64,000 nucleotides of DNA from Adiantum capillus-veneris (lineage: Eukaryota > Streptophyta > Polypodiopsida > Polypodiales > Pteridaceae): assembly GCA_014529385.2 (NCBI GenBank), contig CM043958.1:149738793-149802792 (forward strand). Direction: 5' to 3'. How positions within the stretch are numbered: the stretch's first letter is position 1; every line of letters starts with the position of its first letter. The position numbers were made by a program, and so were the translations under genes. The notes below the pieces were generated by a model. It ran no database searches. It saw only the letters and a list, made by a program, of their open reading frames with translations, and was not told the origin of the DNA. Shown here piece by piece: positions 21,885-33,459 of this stretch.

Positions 21885-22012
21885 AACCTAGATTTAGTGC
21901 AATCCCACTTACAAATTTTGAGATTCACCTTTGAATTTCAAATCAACCCAAAGGCGAGAGCACTGACAAAGCTCAAAGAAATCTAGCGTAAAAACCTTCA
22001 AAAATAGCCAAG
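21885..22012 (+). repeat. Dispersed repeat R1, copy 3
   Basis: Shares TAGATTTAGTGCAATCCCAC, the TTGAGATT-CACCTTTGAATTT block and AAAACCTTCAAAAATA with the copy at 19197. Non-coding. Confidence 0.55.
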
Positions 22013-22322
22013 AATTGTCGAAGTTCCTTCCTGTCATCCATCTTTGTTGTTTATTGAGGTATGTTCCTACATCTTTGTTGTTTATTGAGGTACGTTCCTA
22101 CCTTGGGCTTATACATCTTCTGCCTTGGATTTGTTATATTGAACTTTCCAAATTGCATCAACTCTCAATTCTGTCAATCCTCAATTTTGTAAATGTCTTT
22201 TTTTTTTTTTTTTGATTCACGATTGTGGATTTTGTTGATTGTCGCTTTGTCGATTGTTGATTGTAAAACCAATGCTTATTCTCCCTCCCCACTTTCTCTA
22301 GTGTCAGTGTGAGAGCTCTCTC

Positions 22323-22324
<2 letters not shown>

Positions 22325-22391
<67 letters not shown>

Positions 22392-22434
22392 GGCTATAGT
22401 GAATGGTGCTCTCTCACTCTCTCACTTACACATG

Positions 22435-22505
<71 letters not shown>

Positions 22506-22679
22506 ATAATGTATGCAGAACATCCATAACAAATTATTGGACTCCTATCATTGAATTGGCGAGTTCAATGTAGTTTATTAATGCAATGAAAATGTGGAAA
22601 GTCTTCGTGCAATGCACCAACACCTTAGGGAATGGCACGTCTACTTTTGTCGTTTATATTCACATACATTGAGAGAATG

Positions 22680-22771
<92 letters not shown>

Positions 22772-22773
22772 AC
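22325..22773 (+). repeat. Three compound (CT)n(CA)n microsatellites
   Basis: (CT)n then (CA)n at 22325-22386, at 22439-22506 and at 22682-22773. The same compound order in all three suggests duplication of one ancestral tract. Confidence 0.9.
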
Positions 22774-23754
22774 GAATACATGCATCTAGCATTTGAACTT
22801 TGAGCATCAAAGTCAAAGATCATTTACGACATAGAAGGTCCATGCAAACCTCCAAAGGGAGGCTCATTGAGCAACACTTCGAGAAAATTTCTTTATAACC
22901 TTCAAATGTAAAGGAAAGCCATCCTTGAAATGAAGTAGTTAGTGGTCATCTTTGAAATTGAGGGCTTGAGTGAAATGGCCTCCCAAAAAACTATAGGCTT
23001 AAGTATTATAAATTTAGATAGAGTACTAAGGTCTTTTTGACTTTCCACCGCCAAGACTCCTTGTACGATTTTCTTTTTTTTCATTTTCTAACATCTACTT
23101 ACCCTTCACTTTTGCATTTTCAATGAAATGTTTTTTAAAGGTTCTCTTTGAATGAAGGGGAACGTGATACATGGAGAGTCTCTCCTTCATTGAAAATTTT
23201 AAGCTGCTTCATACATAGTATAGATATTTGGCTCAAAAATCTCTCTTACGTTGTTGTACAACGCCACTTGCTCCAATACACCGTTTGGTTGTGTTCCTTG
23301 CTTTGAATGATGAGCAACACGCACACATACACACACACACATAAGCTATTGGCAACATGACATTCTCTTACCTTCGATGTAGATAACTACAAGTTGATTC
23401 GGTGTCTCCCCCTTGAACGAACTCCACTGTAAAATGGTATAAGCGCCACATTACAAGGCTATTCCCAGTCTCAGCTCTCCCTCACCATGCTTTGGTAAGC
23501 AGTTATGCAATCTCCCTCTCTCACTACACCTTCACTTGATTCTTGGAACAACAGAAGAAAAATTATCTCTAGATCTTTCTCTCCTCGCATGTGATGATGC
23601 ACAACATCTCAATCTCTCTCCACCTTTCCCTCTTGTTTATTTTGTATTTTGTCAAGCATTAGTTTATATGTGATCACGATATTCTTTTATTTTGGAAGTT
23701 CAGCCTCATCGTTAGACACAACAAAAATTTATAACTGATTTGATGTAGATATAT
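22774..23754 (+). other. No gene recognised
   Basis: AT-rich DNA with short CA runs near 23320. No frame above 60 codons with recognisable content. Confidence 0.4.
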
Positions 23755-24238
23755 TTTAGGGAAACTTACCAAAATACCCCTCTAATTTGTAAATCCCCAA
23801 AATACTCCTCAAATTTCAAAAATTCCCATCATACCCCCAATATTTTGTCATAAATTCCCAAAATGACCTTCAAAATTTTCAAACTTTCCAAAATACCCCC
23901 GGTGTTGTGAGATTAAATTTCTCCAAAGATAAAAAAATTTGTAGCATTTCATAAGAAAAATGATTGTCTATCAATATAAGAAGATGCAAAAAAAAAGAAT
24001 TTGAGTTGGTTACGTACGTTAGGCTTTGGAGATGAATTGCTTCATTAATTTTAGACATAATTGCCCTTTTTTTTCAAGGTAATTTGTGACAAATTACATG
24101 TTAAGCACTCAAAACTGGATCTCAGTTGCTTAAAAGGAATATATATTAAAAAATCTTGAACAATCCAGCCAAAATAGATATAAAGATATTTTGGGAATTT
24201 CCATAAATTAAAGGGATATTTTGATAATTTTCCCTAAA
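23755..24238 (+). mobile_element. MITE-like element M1, copy 1 (484 bp, complete TIRs)
   Basis: The ends form imperfect inverted repeats of about 50 bp. The left begins TTTAGGGAAACTTACCAAAA and the right, reverse-complemented, begins TTTAGGGAAAATTATCAAAA. The subterminal DNA is rich in the phrase CAAAATACCCCT. There is no coding capacity. A second copy is at 25611-25986 and a third, inverted, at 46226-46605. Superfamily is not clear because no confident target duplication can be read. Confidence 0.7.
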
Positions 24239-25049
24239 GTTTATCGAGGGCAGGAGGGCTCGTGATTTTATCACTTGTTTAAAAAGTGATCCTTTTCCCA
24301 TGGGCCACAATCTACTTGTCGACTTTAAACGATTACGTTGGTCCGGTTTTCAGGAGTAGCATTACTTTTCAAAGTAAAACATTCACTTTTCAAATATACC
24401 CTTTAGTTTTCCGCTCGGAAAAAATTGGTGTTGCACGTTGTGAAGAAAAGTATAAAGCTTTTGACTTAAAGTAGATCTCGATTCTCAAGCAATTGGTGCT
24501 GCACGTTTTGAAGAAAAGTACTTTTGGCTTAGATCTCAGCACTATACTCAAGAAAAGTGTGTCTTAGCTTTTACATTCGTGCCGCTTACAGACACCGCTT
24601 GAGAGCAAGAGTAAAAGGAAAAGTCAGATTTTGACATAAATAGTATAAAAATATCAAAAAAACATGTGAATTTTTCAAATTTTCTTTTTAGAAAATCCGT
24701 GGGGAGACAAAAAATGATTTTTTCCCGAATACCGGATCTAAGGCCTTAGAGGACAAGGGATTAAAAAGTGCATTCGTAGGAGTTTGATCCAATGGTGTGA
24801 AATATAGGCTCAATGAACTTTTCTTTAATATTTTAATTTGTGAAAGAGTCTTTTCATTTAAGGACCTCATAAATGTCTATTTTATTAAATTGTTTTATTA
24901 TTTTCTATGGCTTATGAAATATATATATTTTTAGTTTATCAATGTGTTCCTTTATTTTGTTGTTTTTAGTTTTGTTTTGTTTTGAAATGCCAATGTGCTC
25001 TTTTCACCTTAATGTTTTAGTGGTGCCCTTCATAACATATAAAACATTT
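24239..25049 (+). other. No gene recognised
   Basis: AT-rich. A small duplicated phrase (TTGGTG-TGCACGTT-TGAAGAAAAGTA) occurs at 24425-24453 and 24491-24520. Confidence 0.4.
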
Positions 25050-25182
25050 GTGATTACAATTATAATTGGGAAAGGGATTCCGGCTCCCTCCCTCGGCCAC
25101 GTGGCGCAAGCTCATGCAATCGGCCAGTGTGCCCTATAGCTTCGGGCGATTGTGAGAGAGAGACTTCTCAGATGGCGTCCAC

Positions 25183-25218
<36 letters not shown>

Positions 25219-25433
25219 CCTCAGACGTTATAGTAGAGAGAGAGAGAGAGATAAAGAGAGACTCCTCAGCACTACAATAGAGAGAGAGAGAGACTTCTCA
25301 GAGAGAAGGAGAGACATGTTGCACTGCTGGCCCAAAGAGAGAGAGACTACGCGGTCGTCGAGCACTGGCATAGCAGTAGCAATCAGAGCTTGAGTAGATT
25401 GTAGGAGGTTGTCGAGCAGCTCGCATCGCCAAG

Positions 25434-25498
<65 letters not shown>

Positions 25499-25530
25499 TC
25501 GTGCGCACGCATGCATCACACACGAATCTG
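25050..25530 (+). mobile_element. Degenerate Helitron-like terminus with (GA)n/(CT)n tracts
   Basis: TTACAATTATAATTGGGAAA and the following GGCCACGTGGCGCAAGCTCA block match the 5' part of the Helitron-like element starting at 25987. Several (GA)n tracts (25185-25350) and a (CT)n tract (about 25437-25490) follow. The first bases of the terminus are mutated and no 3' end was found. Confidence 0.4.
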
Positions 25531-25610
25531 CCACTCACAGCAATGGTGAGAGACCAAGCAACGGAGAAAGCCAAAGATGCAGACACGCTCGACATACTCA
25601 AGCGACAGTT

Positions 25611-25986
25611 GATTATTGGGAAAATAACCAAAATACCCCTCTAATTTGTAAAAACTCCCAAAATACCCATGCTTGTGTTCGTAAATTTCTACAAACATTT
25701 GGAGCTTTTCAAAAGAAGACTGATGCTAAAACTAGAACTTGAATTGGTTTTGTAGGAGGTGGAGATGGATTGCTTCATTATTTTATAAACATAATCGCCT
25801 CCTTTTGCGAGGTTTTTTTCTACAAATCACATGCTAAGCACTCAAAAACGGATCTCAATTGTCAAAAAGGAAAAGATTAGAAAATCTTGAACAATCCAAC
25901 AAAAATAGATAAAGGGTATTTTGGGAATTTTGGAAATTTTTGAAATTTGAGGGGTATTTTGGGAATTTCCACAAATTAGAGGGGTA
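25611..25986 (+). mobile_element. MITE-like element M1, copy 2, right end cut by a Helitron-like insertion
   Basis: Aligns with copy 1 (AACCAAAATACCCCTCTAAT at the left; TTGCTTCATTATTTTA and CACATGCTAAGCACTCAAAA inside). The right inverted repeat stops in GGGGTA at 25986, where the TC-start of the next element begins. Confidence 0.65.
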
Positions 25987-26084
25987 TCTATACAATTATA
26001 ATGGGGGAAGGGATTCCGGCCCCCTCCCCTGGCCACGTAGCGCAAGCTCATGCAACCGGCCAGTATGCCCTGTAGCTTCGGGCG

Positions 26085-26130
<46 letters not shown>

Positions 26131-26267
26131 TACGAGCACACAAATCGATTGGGCAGTTGCACCATAAAGGCGACTGCAAAATTAGTCTAGTAATAAGTGA
26201 TGCATCACTTATTACTGGACTAATTTTGCAGTTGCGTGTGCGTGCCGTTTGGATCCCAATTGTAGGT

Positions 26268-26312
26268 CTTGTCAGCGACGACTTCCAACTGTCTGCGTTG
26301 GTATCTGCGCAT

Positions 26313-26355
<43 letters not shown>

Positions 26356-26595
26356 GACTTCCAGTCAGTGCTCGTGAAAAATCATTTTTCCAAACATGCA
26401 AAATTCCTTTTCTCGATTTTGTCAAGAGGAAAAATTTCAAAATCAGGTCATTTCTTCAGGTTTTTACACTATTTTTCTCTATTTTGGGGCAGAATTTCTC
26501 CCTTTCCCCTTGCCCTCGATCGGCATTTTTGAAATTGAAAACGGCACGATATTAAGCTGAGACACATTTTTCCTGAAGGCTGCTTCCACTGCTTT

Positions 26596-26631
<36 letters not shown>

Positions 26632-26686
26632 AACCCGTCTGTTCTTGCCGGCGGTGACTTCCAACTGTCTACGTTGGTATTTGCGC

Positions 26687-26725
<39 letters not shown>

Positions 26726-26961
26726 TCCAATCCGTGCTCACAAAAAATCATTTTTCCAAACATGCAAAATTCCTTTTCTTGATTTTGTCAAGAGGAAAAT
26801 TTTTAAAATTAGGTCATTTCTTCATGTTTTTACACTATTTTTCTCTATTTTGGGGTGGAATTTCTCCCTTTCCCCTTGCCCTCGACCGGCATTTTTGAAG
26901 TTGAAAACGGCACGATATTAAGCTAAGACACATTTTTCTCGAAGACTGCTTCTAGTGCTTT

Positions 26962-27030
<69 letters not shown>

Positions 27031-27264
27031 GAATTCTAGAGTGCAGAATCCAGTGCTTACGAAAAATCATTTATCCAAACATGCAAAATTCCTTTCCTCG
27101 ATTTTGTCAACAGGAACTTTTTAAAAATTAGGTTAATTTCTTCAGTTTTTTACACTATTTTTCTCTATTTTGGGTCGGAATTTGTCCCTTTCCCCTTGCC
27201 CTCAATCGACACTTTTTAAATTGAAAACAACACGATATTAAGTTGAGACACATTTTTCCCGATT

Positions 27265-27314
<50 letters not shown>

Positions 27315-27369
27315 AACCCGTTTGTTCTTGTTGGTGACAACTTCCAACTTTCTGCGTTGGTACCTGCGC

Positions 27370-27433
<64 letters not shown>
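26268..27433 (+). repeat. Tandem array of ~300-370-bp units, each carrying (GA)n tracts
   Basis: Units contain ACTTCCAACTGTCTGCGTTG, a (GA)n tract, then AAAAATCATTTTTCCAAACA, CTCGATTTTGTCAAGAG, CACTATTTTTCTCTATTTTG, GCACGATATTAAGCTGAGAC, then TTTGATGGAGAGA and a second (GA)n. The AATCATTT block recurs at about 26377, 26744 and 27063. The third unit lacks the ACTTCC segment between its GA tracts, so it looks like a deletion variant. GA tracts lie at about 26320-26354, 26600-26630, 26691-26719, 26965-27028, 27268-27313 and 27373-27433. Confidence 0.85.
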
Positions 27434-27436
<3 letters not shown>

Positions 27437-27725
27437 AGAGAGAGATCCAAAAGTGGTTGCTTCTGTATGTACAGCCTACAGTACTTCAAAGTCGTCGTAG
27501 GTGATGATGACAATGATCGGAATTGGATCTTCGCCTATAGAATAGGGGGGGCTTGGGTGTTTATAGGTGACTTGAAACCCGTAGTTTCGACATTGTATTT
27601 GTTTGCATCAATATATTGAGGTTAGGATTAGCGCCCTTCATCAGTGAGAGGGAGAGATTGTGATTTTTGTGGGTGGGTCAGTGGGGGTGGGGGGGGAGAG
27701 AGAGCTCATGCGACCTGATGGCTGT

Positions 27726-27828
<103 letters not shown>

Positions 27829-27848
27829 CCGGTGGCCGGCCATACTAG

Positions 27849-28449
27849 TGGTGTATAATGCTCAATACAATTTCATATTAAAACACAACAAAAATGATAT
27901 GTGACTGCAAGCACTCATTTGGACCTACTCCCCATAACTCTCATGAGTCTTATCTCCCCTTAGCTTCAGCAGGCCTTTGTGACACCATACCTTGTTTTCT
28001 TTTCTATTTCATTTTATATCAAATCTAAAAATCTTACCACTTGAGTAAAAATTAGTCCATTGCTTAAGCTGTCAAATTAAAAGGCCCTCATAAACCCCAT
28101 TCTCCTCCTATTGTCTTGAGCAACAACTTCTCTACTCCTCCGAGCATACACCCTATACTGTATAATACTTTGATAGTTCTAACCCATGGGAAATCTATGG
28201 TGCCTCTCTATTTGGCTCTTGTGACAAATTTGTCTATGACTACTATCCTCATATACTTCCCTTAATGGTGCTTATCCCATTGCTTCCTCTATGCTACCTT
28301 CATTCCGTCTACTTTCTCGATCTCCCAAAATTCACTCATGCTCAAAAGTTGAGACCACACAACTATAGGAGTTGCATGAGTTTGGTCTACATTGCAAAGC
28401 CACACATGATTCGGCCATCCTACAGAGAGTACATGGAGGCTTGAGCTAT
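27849..28449 (+). other. No gene recognised
   Basis: A segment at 28072-28118 (GGCCCTCATAAACCCCATTC) resembles one inverted-repeat end of the MITE-like element at 31392-31840, so a decayed copy of that family may lie here. Nothing else is recognised. Confidence 0.4.
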
Positions 28450-28848
28450 CATAAAGTCCTTTGACCTTATGCAAGCTAGGGCTGAGCTTGAGGTGGGAAT
28501 CTGACCTAAGCTTGAGGTGTTTGTCGTGCTTGTTGGCTAAGATGCTTGAGGTGCTTGTCGTGCTTGCTGACTAAGGTGCTTATGGTACTTATCATGCTTG
28601 ATGAGGAAGGTGCTTGAGAAGCTTCCCATGCATGGGGGTAAGGTGCTTGAGTCCAAAAGAGACCCTACAAAGGAGGGGGAAAGCCCCAAAGCTAGGGGAA
28701 TCTTTGACTTAACCTCCCACTCACCCAAAGGGCACCCCCTTTCTCAAGGGGCTCCCTATAGCCACATGGTGTGCTTGAATTCTATTGGCTGGGCTAAAGA
28801 GGGGTCCACTGAGCTTGTAGTTCAATTCAACAAATATATAGATAATTT

Positions 28849-28890
<42 letters not shown>

Positions 28891-29741
28891 GGGGTAAGGA
28901 GGATACTTGTCCCCCCAAAGACTACCCATGTGCTTGAAATGCATGGTGCCTGTGAATGGCTAGGGGGAGAGGGGTCCAATGAGCTTTAGGCTTGAGCAAA
29001 AAGGAGGGCTCGCCCAAAGCAAGCAAGTGGTATGCTTGGGGGGTATACACCTCTCACACACTCATTTTTCAATTATTCTCACTTGGTGAAAGTAGAGGAA
29101 CTCCATCTCCTTCTCCAAGCTTGTTGAGAAGTGAGAGCACTCTTGGCTATGGAATGCAAATCCAACCAAGAGCCATGCTTCAATGGTTAAGCTTGTCATC
29201 TTCTCCATCTTCATTACTATGCTATTATGTATGCTAGCAAGAAGAGTGACGATAAGTGAGGAACTACTTCTTTCTCCTATGGAATGTTTCTTCTTCCTCT
29301 TCCCTACCCTCATTTCCCGCTAGCTTACTCCACCTTCGAAGGTGTTTGAGGCCTTGGGACTGAGGCTTGGAATAGTTAATGCTTTCTATAAATTTTAGGT
29401 TATGATCGTGATGCATGAAGCTGTCCATCTTCATTGCATCACCTAGGTCACAAGGAACGCAAAGATTGTATTGTACCAAGTCTCTCTTGATGGGAGAAAC
29501 TATAATATGAGTGTCTATTGGAGGGGGTACCGGCTCCAGATAAATCCGGTCCTCAACTATTATCATGTTCTCTAAACTCTCTCTCTTGCAAAAGTATTGT
29601 TCATGCCAACTTAACTACCATGTTTATGTTGCTACCATCAATTAAGTTCACCCGCTATGCTCACAAAGTAATCTCACAAAAGTGCTTTTTCTAATTTCCT
29701 AATTCCGCTACTCTCAAAGTTCATAGGCCATTTCCATTACA
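28450..29741 (+). repeat. 5' LTR of element A, left-truncated
   Basis: Aligned to the 3' LTR from AAAGTCCTTTGACCTTA onward: AGGTGCTTGTCGTGCTTG subrepeats, a (CT)n tract at 28855-28886, and the end CCATTTCCATTACA at 29741. The first ~900 bp of the LTR, including TG start, are missing. Confidence 0.8.
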
Positions 29742-29743
29742 TT

Positions 29744-29757
29744 CGTATCAGAGCACT
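29744..29757 (+). promoter_or_regulatory. Primer-binding site of element A (tRNA-Met type)
   Basis: CGTATCAGAGCA, two bases after the LTR end, corresponds to TGGTATCAGAGC with one change. It would anneal to initiator tRNA-Met to prime minus-strand synthesis. Confidence 0.7.
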
Positions 29758-30155
29758 TGGTTTCTCTTTTCTTGCTTAAGAAGAGAGGTCCTTAAGTAGC
29801 CTATAAATGGTTGATGTTGTTAATTATATTAGGGTAAGTGGGATTGGGATCTATTATCGGTTTTGTTGAGCCCACTATGTGGGATATGGTGCACACCTTG
29901 GGAGCTTTGGTCTTAATAATGGGTTCTTTTTAGACTTGCCTACGGCTTTACTATTATTGATCCATAAGAAGTCCGAAAGGAGCTATCCCTCGGCAATTCT
30001 GCTATGTTAGACCCACTCCATTACTCTCTATAATTAACCAATTCGAGCCGTGGGTGTATATGCTTAAGTACTAATTTTCAAAGGCTAAGAGGAGTAGCAA
30101 CTAAGGTTTTGAATTTCCAAAGAATACACTAAATAAACACACAAATTTTGTTAGC

Positions 30156-30840
30156 ATGGTTGGCAATAACCATGAGAGTAGAATGAACATTGATAACTTT
30201 GATTTTGCACATGAAGGTGCTAATGATCATGCCCCCATGTTTGTTAATTATCTTGTTACTAGGTTGCAACAAGCTATGGGCAACCCCGCTTTGCAAGCCA
30301 AAGTTACTCAAAAACTTCGTGCTTATGGGATTTCCTTTCCTCTCCAAGAGGAGAGAGAGCTAATTAGGAGGCCTCTTGATGAGACTCCCAAAAGAAGCCT
30401 CTCTCCCATACGAGAGGAGGAATCCGAAGAACGAGAAAGTAATGAATCCCTAAGTTCCTCCGAAGATGTGGCTCCACGAAGACGGCGGACTAGATGATCG
30501 ACAACTCCTCCCAAAAGGAAACGGTCAACCCATAGTCCTTCTCCTCGTCGCTCCGAAAGGGAAGAGAGGAAACAAAGGAAGAAAAGGACAAGAAAGAGGT
30601 CACCCTCTTCTCCTTCTTCGTCACCTTTCTCCTCTTCCGACAAAAGCTATGGCTATTCTCCTAGAGAATACAAGAGGGGAGGACATTGCAAATCTTACCC
30701 TACATAGCGAAGGTCACAAAAGCTCAAGAAGTTCGAAGAGGGAGAAAAGAGTATCTCTTTTCTCACCTATGATGGCACCTTTAGTACTATCGAGAAAGTA
30801 TTGGCCTTCATCTAGCAATTTGATGCGGCCATCAAAAGTA
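30156..30840 (+). pseudogene. Chromovirus gag (element A), truncated
   Basis: It opens MVGNNHESRMNIDNFDFAHE and shares FVNYLVTRLQQ and SEDVAPRR with element B gag. A basic Arg/Ser-rich linker (PKRKRSTHSPSPRRSERE) follows in a second frame, then FLTYDGTFSTIEKVLAFI. The frame ends at the internal deletion near 30830, where element B continues with QFDATFEDEVF. The zinc knuckle is not present. Two frameshifts or stops (about 30495 and 30820) break it. Confidence 0.8.
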
Positions 30841-31219
30841 TTTTGTTAAACTAGCAAAAAGATAGTATGGTCCTTTTCAAATTTTGAATCCAATCAATGA
30901 GATGGCTTATCAACTCAAGATGCCCAACCATTGGCTCATACACAATGCTTTTCATGTGAGCCTACTTAAGCCCTACAAAGGAGAGCCACCAAGTGAACCA
31001 ATTATTGAAGACCCTCCCGAAATCGAAGACCAAGAAGAGGTGCTACAACCCGAAGCTATCCTTCGGCATGAAGACAAGGTACTACGACATGGTAAGATTA
31101 TACGATGGTATCTTATCAAGTTCAAAAACTATCCTTTTGAAGATGCTAGATGGATGCAAGGAATACAGCTTAAGGATAGTATGAACCTTGTCAATGCTTA
31201 CAATGTTACATTAGAGTAA
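30841..31219 (+). pseudogene. Integrase C-terminus and chromodomain (element A)
   Basis: INEMAYQLKMPNHWLIHNAF and HVSLLKPYKGEPP are the C-terminal integrase strand typical of chromoviruses. ILRHEDKVLRHGKIIRWYLI and KFKNYPFEDARW follow, the chromodomain with its Y-L-I-K-F-K/W core. Chromodomains direct integration to particular chromatin. The frame from 30884 is intact to its stop at 31219, but the upstream join to gag is out of frame. Confidence 0.85.
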
Positions 31220-31391
31220 GAAAATATACATGTTTCTTTTAAATGATCAATTTTTTTGGCTTATAAGACTGATTCTCTTTTTATTGTGCACAAATTTAAG
31301 TAGTATGCATACTTAGAGTCGTGTTTGTGATGACGATGTCTCTCAAACACCAAGTAGAATTTGTCACTCTATTTGCGAGCATGAAATGGCA

Positions 31392-31840
31392 TTAGGAAGA
31401 GGATGGGGTGTAGGAGGGCCTCTTCATTTTCCATGAGCTTATGGAGGTGATTACCATTTTGATGAATAGGTGTATGCCATGTGTGTATGAATGGTGGGTG
31501 TGTAAGAGATGTGTAAGAGTGGTCAAAGGATACACTTTTTCCCCCAAAAAGGAGGTGGACAATTTTCCTTCCGTAACTCCCACATATAATCTCCAATTTG
31601 AGTGGAAATCATAGATCTGCAATCTACACGTTGAGCTCTTTCCATAGATATGCTACATGATATGGTTTTACCTGCTGAATTTTAAATTCTATTTTGGGGG
31701 AAAATTTTGAATTCAAATAAACTAGCCATTTTGCCTGTTTGAATGCAGAAGTTGTCCTTTGATTACTTTCTTAATACTAAAGGTTTGACTTCCTTAAACT
31801 GCCAAATAAAGAGGTCCTCCTAAACCCATTCTCTTCCTTA
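31392..31840 (+). mobile_element. MITE-like element M2 inside the 3' UTR of element A
   Basis: Inverted ends: left TTAGGAAGAGGATGGGG-GTAGGAGGGCCTCTTC, right (reverse-complemented) TAAGGAAGAGAATGGG-TTTAGGAGGACCTCTTT. This gives about 35 bp of imperfect TIR. Element B has no insertion at the matching position (58348-58356), which defines the insert. No coding capacity, and the target duplication is unclear. Confidence 0.65.
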
Positions 31841-32017
31841 CGAACTAAAGAGCAGACATGCTTGCGGCAACTATGTCTCCCAAGCACCAAATGGATTAGT
31901 CATCCATCTTGGAATGATGCCGTAGAGTAAAAAGGGATCCTCTACCCGCTAAGAAAAATTGACTAATGACTAAGGCTTTATCTCTTCTACCTCGTAGTCG
32001 AGGACGACTATGATTTC

Positions 32018-32026
32018 AAGAGAGGC
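32018..32026 (+). promoter_or_regulatory. Polypurine tract of element A
   Basis: AAGAGAGGC, after TCGAGGACGACTATGATTTC and just before the LTR start TGTCATAAAATC at 32031. Confidence 0.65.
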
Positions 32027-32030
32027 GTGA

Positions 32031-33403
32031 TGTCATAAAATCTAATATCAAACCAATCAAAATGATTTTCTCATATTAAACTGATCATTTAACGTGGGAT
32101 AATAAACGAGAACAAGGGTTAGAATCCTAGGGGATTCACCATGGAAAACTTACTGCACCACATAAGTGCAGGGGAGGGGGTTTTTTTAACAAGTTACATA
32201 AGCATATAAGTTAGGGACAGACCCCCAATAATTTATCTCCCAAGCTTAAAAATAAGGGAAGGTATCATATCTATGGGGGGATGGGGGATGCGATCCGAGT
32301 TGATTACTTGTAATGATTGGTCAACGATAACTTGGATGGATTTTGGGGAAGTTTTTTATCAGGTCACACATCAATTTTGCATCAAGTTGGACATAGATAA
32401 GGACTAGTTCAAGGGTTGCTTTACACGAGCTTTGGATGGGTTAGAATTGAACGAGTAGCCAGAGTGCATGCTGATCGGACACATAGTTTGCAAGTCAAAC
32501 TAAGACACATTGAGGGTATATCTAGTTATCAACATAAGTTTAGTACGTTGCCAGTCACTATGCTAAACCCTCTTTTATTAGTTTTACTCATTTAGATCAT
32601 GTGAGACCTAAATTTTATATGTAAAATAGGGGTATGATAGTTTTCTCATTGGTTGTCGTATAAGCGTAGAAAGGGGGGTCATCTTCTCTAATATGAGTCG
32701 TATATAGGGGTTTTATTAAAGTTGTCCGCTCGTAGGTGGCGTCCTATTTTCTATATAGAGTGAATCCCCCGGGGTTAGAATATAGACATGTGCTTACAGA
32801 TCTATCTCCACACGGGGCCAATGGTAAAGGGGTCCAAATGAGAGATGGTATGTCAAAGAGCAAGGCTAGCTAATGGAGAATAAAGGACCTTAGGGTTAGC
32901 TTCATTAAAGACCTCCAATGGTTAGTGTTAAAAGTCCTTTAAAAGGACCTCGGCAAGCTAGGGCTAAGCTTGAGGTGGGAACCCGACCTAAGCTTGAGGT
33001 GCTTTGTCATGCTTGCGAGCTAAGATGCTTGTCGTGCTTGCGGACTAAGGTGCTTGAGGTGCTTGTCGTGCTTGCTGACTAAGGTGCTTATCGTGCTTGT
33101 CGTGCTTGATGACTAAGGTGCTTGAGGTGCTTGTCATGCTTGATGAGGAAGGTGCTTGAGAGACTTCCCATGCATGGGGGGTAAGGTCCTTGAGTCAAAA
33201 AGAGACCCTACAAAGCAGGGGGAAAGCCCCAAAGTTAGGGGAACCTTTGACTTAACCTCTCACTCACCCAAAGGGAACCCCCTTTCTCAGAGGGTGTCAG
33301 ACTCTCCCTATGCTTGGTCACATGGTGTACTTGAATCATATTGGCTGGGCTTAAGAGGAGTCCAATGAGCTTCTAGTTCAGTTCAACAAATACTAGATAT
33401 CTT

Positions 33404-33459
<56 letters not shown>

